Notes under the pieces: generated by a model
Told to the model about the DNA's origin: nothing
The model's input: the letters and a program-made list of their open reading frames with translations, nothing else
The model's database searches: none
In this document: positions 6,608-8,710 of the stretch, piece after piece
Position numbering within the stretch: the stretch's first letter is position 1
How the letters are laid out: each line of letters begins with the position of its first letter
Assembly (NCBI GenBank): GCA_964612085.1
Contig: CAZTCJ010000126.1
Coordinates: 1-8,710, forward strand
From: CAZTCJ01 sp964612085
GTDB taxonomy: Bacteria > Pseudomonadota > Alphaproteobacteria > JAJFIK01
Direction: 5' to 3'
DNA length: 8,710 nt
Position numbers and translations under genes: made by a program

Positions 6608-7140
6608 CCGCGAGCGCTCCTCACACGCGCCGGGTGATCGGGATCGACCCGGGTCTGCGGTTCACCGGCTGGGGGGTGATCGATGTGGAGGGCACGCGGC
6701 TCACCCATGTTGCGAACGGGGTCGTGACGTCCACGGAGAAAACGCCTTTGGCGGCGCGCCTGTGCGAGATTTACGATGGCTTAAGCGCCGTAATCGACGC
6801 CCACCGGCCGGCGGAAGCGGCGGTGGAACAGACCTTCGTCAACCGCGATCCCACCGCCACCCTGAAACTCGGCCAGGCCCGCGCCATCGCGCTTCTGGTG
6901 CCCGCCCGAGCAGGGCTGCCGGTCCATGAATACGCGCCCAATATGGTCAAGAAATCCGTGGTCGGCGTCGGCCATGCGGACAAGGAACAGGTGCAGGTGA
7001 TGATCCGTATGCTGTTGCCGGGCTGCATCTTCGACAAGCCGGATGCGGCGGATGCGCTCGCCGTGGCCATCGCCCATGCCCATCGCGGGGCAGGCGATGA
7101 CCGCATCGCGGCAGCCTTGGCGGCGCAAGGGGAAGCATAA
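6604..7140 (+). CDS. ruvC: Crossover junction endodeoxyribonuclease RuvC
   Basis: RuvC is the Holliday-junction resolvase: a homodimer that makes symmetrical nicks in four-way junctions during recombination and repair. The 178-residue length is normal. The four acidic catalytic residues are visible: Asp15 in GIDPGLRFTGWG, Glu75 in AAVEQTFVN, and Asp147 and Asp150 in KPDAADALAVAIAHAH. The conserved NPxxTLKLGQARA-like segment reads DPTATLKLGQARAIAL (82-97), and YAPNMVKKSVVGVGHADKEQ (110-129) is the junction-contacting region. The start is GTG, overlapping the yebC TGA in a GTGA arrangement, and the stop overlaps the ruvA ATG by one base (TAATG). This points to translational coupling of yebC-ruvC-ruvA. 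Confidence 0.96.
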   Translation: MTASAPHTRRVIGIDPGLRFTGWGVIDVEGTRLTHVANGVVTSTEKTPLAARLCEIYDGLSAVIDAHRPAEAAVEQTFVNRDPTATLKLGQARAIALLVPARAGLPVHEYAPNMVKKSVVGVGHADKEQVQVMIRMLLPGCIFDKPDAADALAVAIAHAHRGAGDDRIAAALAAQGEA

Positions 7141-7754
7141 TGATCGGCAGTCTGAAGGGTCGGGTGGAGACGGTCGGTCCGGATACCGTTCTTATCGATG
7201 TGAACGGCGTGGGCTATGAGGTTCATTGCCCGGTGCGCGTGCTGAGCCTGCTGTCCCTGGAAAAGGACATGGTGTCGCTCACCATCGAGACGGTGGTGCG
7301 GGAAGACATGATCCGGCTGTACGGCTTCCTCTCCACGCTGGAGCGGGACTGGTTCCGACTGCTGCAAGGCGTGCAGGGGGTGGGCGCGCGGGTGGCGCTG
7401 TCGATCCTGAGCGTGCTGTCCACGGAGGATCTGACTCAAGCCCTGGCGCGCCAGGATCACGCCATGGTCGCCCGCGCCCAAGGGGTGGGACCGAAACTCG
7501 CCAAGCGGATCGTTTCCGAACTGAAGGACAAGGCGCCCGCCGGTGCCATCAAGATCGGCGTGCCGGCTGTCCCCGCGAGCGATGGTACGGTCAAGCCCGC
7601 CGCGTCGCCGGTTCACGATGCGGTCTCGGCGCTCACCAATCTGGGCTATGGGGAAAACGACGCTCTGCGCGCGGTGGATCTCGCCGCCGCCGATCTGGGC
7701 GAAGGGGCGGATGTGGAAGCGTTGATCCGTACGGGCCTCAGAAACCTGATGTAA
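7140..7754 (+). CDS. ruvA: Holliday junction branch migration protein RuvA
   Basis: RuvA binds four-way junctions as a tetramer and loads the RuvB helicase to drive branch migration. The 204 residues show the three expected parts. The first is an OB-fold domain I (MIGSLKGRVE to about 63, with IDVNGVGYEVHCP). The second is a domain II with two helix-hairpin-helix motifs, LQGVQGVGARVALSIL (75-90) and AQGVGPKLAKRIVSEL (113-128). A linker rich in Pro/Ala then leads to domain III (about 157-204: VSALTNLGYGENDALRAVDL), which contacts RuvB. The ATG is coupled to the ruvC stop. ruvB, which normally follows ruvA in alphaproteobacteria, is absent from the remaining 950 bases. Confidence 0.96.
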   Translation: MIGSLKGRVETVGPDTVLIDVNGVGYEVHCPVRVLSLLSLEKDMVSLTIETVVREDMIRLYGFLSTLERDWFRLLQGVQGVGARVALSILSVLSTEDLTQALARQDHAMVARAQGVGPKLAKRIVSELKDKAPAGAIKIGVPAVPASDGTVKPAASPVHDAVSALTNLGYGENDALRAVDLAAADLGEGADVEALIRTGLRNLM

Positions 7755-7756
7755 CG

Positions 7757-7792
7757 GACCGCCTGTCAGCATTGCTGCCTTACAGGCCGGTC
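7757..7792. terminator. Hairpin between convergent ruvA and the small minus-strand ORF
   Basis: GACCGCCTGT (7757-7766) pairs with ACAGG-C-CGGTC (7782-7792) with one bulged C, and the loop contains a second CAGC/GCTG stem (7067-type numbering: 7767-7770 with 7774-7777). It begins 3 nt after the ruvA stop. There is no T-run on either strand, so termination activity is an inference from its position between convergent genes. Confidence 0.4.
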
Positions 7793-7959
7793 AGATCGGC
7801 CGGCACGCTGCGGTTCAAACGGTTCTGCCGCCTGCGTTCCAGCTCCGCGTCGATGCGCTCAAGCAGGTCTTGCGCCCGCCCGGGATCGCGCCGCCGCCGC
7901 CGCGACGCCAAAGCCCGGCACCGCAGCAATTCCCGATAACTGAGATGCGTCAATTCCAT
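7780..7959 (-). CDS. Small basic hypothetical protein (59 residues)
   Basis: A complete ATG-to-TAA reading frame of 59 codons lies on the minus strand between ruvA and the cupin gene. The product starts MELTHLSYRELLRCRALASR and continues with a run of five arginines, then an amphipathic helix (AQDLLERIDAELERRRQNRL), and ends SVPADLTGL. It is strongly basic, with no signal peptide or membrane segment. Codon third positions are mostly G or C, like the surrounding genes. The ribosome site is weak (GGATACACGGAAT before the ATG). I do not recognise a family. It is either a small lineage-specific protein or a chance ORF in GC-rich DNA; the absence of any other coding candidate in 7755-8069 and the clean start favour a gene, but only modestly. 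Confidence 0.45.
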   Translation of the reverse strand: MELTHLSYRELLRCRALASRRRRRDPGRAQDLLERIDAELERRRQNRLNRSVPADLTGL

Positions 7960-7981
7960 TATTCCGTGTATCCACCATCCC

Positions 7982-8051
7982 GTGATATCGTGCGGCGGTT
8001 CGCCCTACGGACAAAAGGTCTGCGCGCCGTAGACTGAATAACGGATATCAC
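7982..8051. promoter_or_regulatory. Nested inverted repeats in the divergent region upstream of the cupin gene
   Basis: GTGATATC (7982-7989) is matched by its exact inverse GATATCAC (8044-8051), and inside it CTACGG (8005-8010) is matched by CCGTAG (8027-8032). The outer pair is 8 bp and the inner pair 6 bp. They lie between the divergent starts of the small ORF (7959) and the cupin gene (8070). They could be paired operator half-sites, or a folded 5' leader of the cupin mRNA. No convincing -35/-10 pair is seen. Confidence 0.35.
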
Positions 8052-8069
8052 CCGCGAGAGGATTTTGCC

Positions 8070-8429
8070 ATGTTTAACAAAGACATCCTGGCTTTAACGA
8101 AAGCCAATACGTTTTTCCGCCAGGAACTGGCCACCCACCGGTTCAGCCAGCTCGTGGTCATGAGCATCGAGCCGGGCGAGGATATCGGCATGGAAGTGCA
8201 CGATCTCGACCAGATCCTCGTGTTCATCGAAGGTGAGGGCGAGGCGGTCCTCGACGGCGAAACCGGGGCGATCGGCCCTGGCAGCCTGGTGATCGTGCCC
8301 GCCGGGGTGGAGCACAATTTCACCAATACGGGGACAGGCCCGCTGAAGCTCTTCACGATTTATGCGCCTGCGGAACATGCCGCCGGCACGGTCCACAAGA
8401 CCAAGGCCGACGACCACCACCATCATTGA
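8070..8429 (+). CDS. Small single-domain cupin protein
   Basis: The 119-residue product is a single cupin_2-type beta-barrel. Motif 1 is GEDIGMEVHDLDQILVFIEG (residues 36-55), with His44 plus Asp47/Gln48 in place of the classical HxH pair. Motif 2 is GSLVIVPAGVEHNFTN (71-86), with His82. Proteins of this form are often described as related to the sugar-isomerase cupins and may bind a metal through the His and acidic residues, but I cannot assign a substrate. After the barrel comes PLKLFTIYAPAEHAAGTVHK, a tail typical of this subfamily, ending in DDHHHH, a natural poly-His end. The ATG at 8070 has a strong GAGAGGA ribosome site (8056-8062) 7 nt upstream. It is monocistronic: it is transcribed away from the small ORF and converges on the tRNA. 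Confidence 0.9.
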   Translation: MFNKDILALTKANTFFRQELATHRFSQLVVMSIEPGEDIGMEVHDLDQILVFIEGEGEAVLDGETGAIGPGSLVIVPAGVEHNFTNTGTGPLKLFTIYAPAEHAAGTVHKTKADDHHHH

Positions 8430-8614
8430 TGGGAGCATCATGTCGAGCCGTCCGTCTTCGCCTCTGCGCGTTGAGCTTCGCGGAGGCTTCGCCGGACACT
8501 GCTTCGCCTAAGCATTCGTCTGAGGGCGTGCCACGCAAAGCCGAAGTGCCCAGCCCACGCTGTAACTGGCCCGCCTTCGTCCTAACGGACTACGGCGCGG
8601 CATCCGTTTCACAC

Positions 8615-8651
8615 GCTACGGCGTGATTGGGGCACCCAATCACGCTGTAGC
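8615..8651. terminator. 17-bp hairpin, possible bidirectional terminator between cupin and tRNA
   Basis: GCTACGGCGTGATTGGG (8615-8631) pairs with CCCAATCACGCTGTAGC (8635-8651) at all 17 positions (one G-T) around a GCA triloop. On the plus strand it is followed by TAGATTTT, a short T-run. It sits between the convergent cupin gene and the tRNA. Strength of the stem is certain; function as a terminator is inferred. Confidence 0.5.
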
Positions 8652-8653
8652 TA

Positions 8654-8674
8654 GATTTTGGCTTCGCCAAAATC
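8654..8674. repeat. 9-bp perfect inverted repeat 12 nt downstream of the tRNA
   Basis: GATTTTGGC (8654-8662) and GCCAAAATC (8666-8674) flank a TTC triloop. Read on the minus strand it is the first structure after the tRNA CCA end, so it may protect or terminate the tRNA transcript, although no T-run follows it on that strand. Confidence 0.55.
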
Positions 8675-8686
8675 AGCGAAAGCGGA

Positions 8687-8710
8687 TGGTGGGCACGGCT
8701 GGGATTGAAC
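8687..8710 (-). tRNA. tRNA, 3' end only (acceptor arm, T arm and encoded CCA)
   Basis: Read on the minus strand, the last 24 bases give the 3' end of a tRNA: G53, the T-loop TTCAATC (8709-8703), T-stem CCAGC (8702-8698), acceptor CGTGCCC (8697-8691), discriminator A (8690) and an encoded CCA (8689-8687). The rest, including the anticodon, lies beyond the window. The predicted 5' acceptor strand is GGGCACG; a GGGC-type acceptor with discriminator A is compatible with tRNA-Val, but the isotype cannot be decided here. Confidence 0.78.

Larger units (their letters stand above)
8430..8686. other. Palindrome-rich intergenic stretch between the cupin gene and the tRNA
   Basis: No supported gene lies here. 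The DNA is full of CTTCG-type motifs and imperfect palindromes. CCTCTGCG (about 8461-8468) pairs with CGCGGAGG (8479-8486) with one G-T. CGTCC/GGACTACGG around 8578-8595 forms a hairpin with two mismatches. GCTACGG...CTGTAGC at 8615-8651 is a long hairpin, and GATTTTGGC/GCCAAAATC is at 8654-8674. The short word CACGCTGTA appears twice (about 8553 and 8641). The pattern resembles dispersed palindromic repeat DNA, but other copies lie outside the window if they exist. A 66-codon plus-strand frame starting at 8426 has no protein-like features. Confidence 0.5.

Noticed and set aside
6771..7772. 333-codon minus-strand frame across ruvC and ruvA
   Set aside because: It is antisense to two intact, overlapping, well-recognised genes and has no family features.
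8426..8626. 66-codon plus-strand frame after the cupin gene
   Set aside because: It runs through palindromic intergenic DNA, has a composition unlike the neighbours and shows no protein motif.
1..8710. A novel multi-gene defence, secretion or biosynthetic system
   Set aside because: All sizeable genes belong to known housekeeping families in a conserved order; only the small ORF is unassigned, and one weak ORF does not make a system.

Overview
The window looks like a core chromosomal segment of a GC-rich alphaproteobacterium. The evidence is high GC at third codon positions, the order tkt-gap on one strand facing a coiled-coil gene, zapA, 6S RNA and 5-formyltetrahydrofolate cyclo-ligase on the other, and alphaproteobacterial-type versions of YebC, ZapA and 6S RNA. 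I cannot name the genus from sequence alone. I see no prophage, insertion sequence, CRISPR array, toxin-antitoxin pair or defence island.

Layout. On the minus strand, positions 1-2799 hold transketolase (tkt) followed by glyceraldehyde-3-phosphate dehydrogenase (gap, cut by the window edge), a central carbon metabolism pair. Positions 2800-3098 are a divergent promoter region. From 3099 to 7754 everything runs on the plus strand: a ZauP/DUF4164-like coiled-coil protein, zapA (Z-ring regulator), the 6S RNA gene, fau, a TIGR00282/YmdB-type metallophosphoesterase, yebC, ruvC and ruvA. The last three overlap (GTGA and TAATG junctions) and are probably translationally coupled. The usual third member, ruvB, is not next to ruvA. 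In its place are a convergent 59-codon ORF on the minus strand (7780-7959) and a divergently transcribed small cupin protein (8070-8429). The window ends in a palindrome-rich stretch and the 3' end of a minus-strand tRNA with an encoded CCA.

How the genes work together. tkt and gap link the pentose-phosphate pathway to glycolysis. The coiled-coil protein and ZapA probably act as a pair at the division site. 6S RNA, which binds sigma-70 RNA polymerase, sits between zapA and fau, a conserved arrangement. RuvC and RuvA act on Holliday junctions and need RuvB, which must be encoded elsewhere.

The most notable non-coding structures are a 24-bp near-perfect hairpin between the coiled-coil gene and zapA, nested inverted repeats upstream of the cupin gene, and a 17-bp hairpin downstream of the tRNA. 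The coiled-coil protein also carries an in-register 18-residue repeat. I found no convincing evidence of an undescribed multi-gene system.
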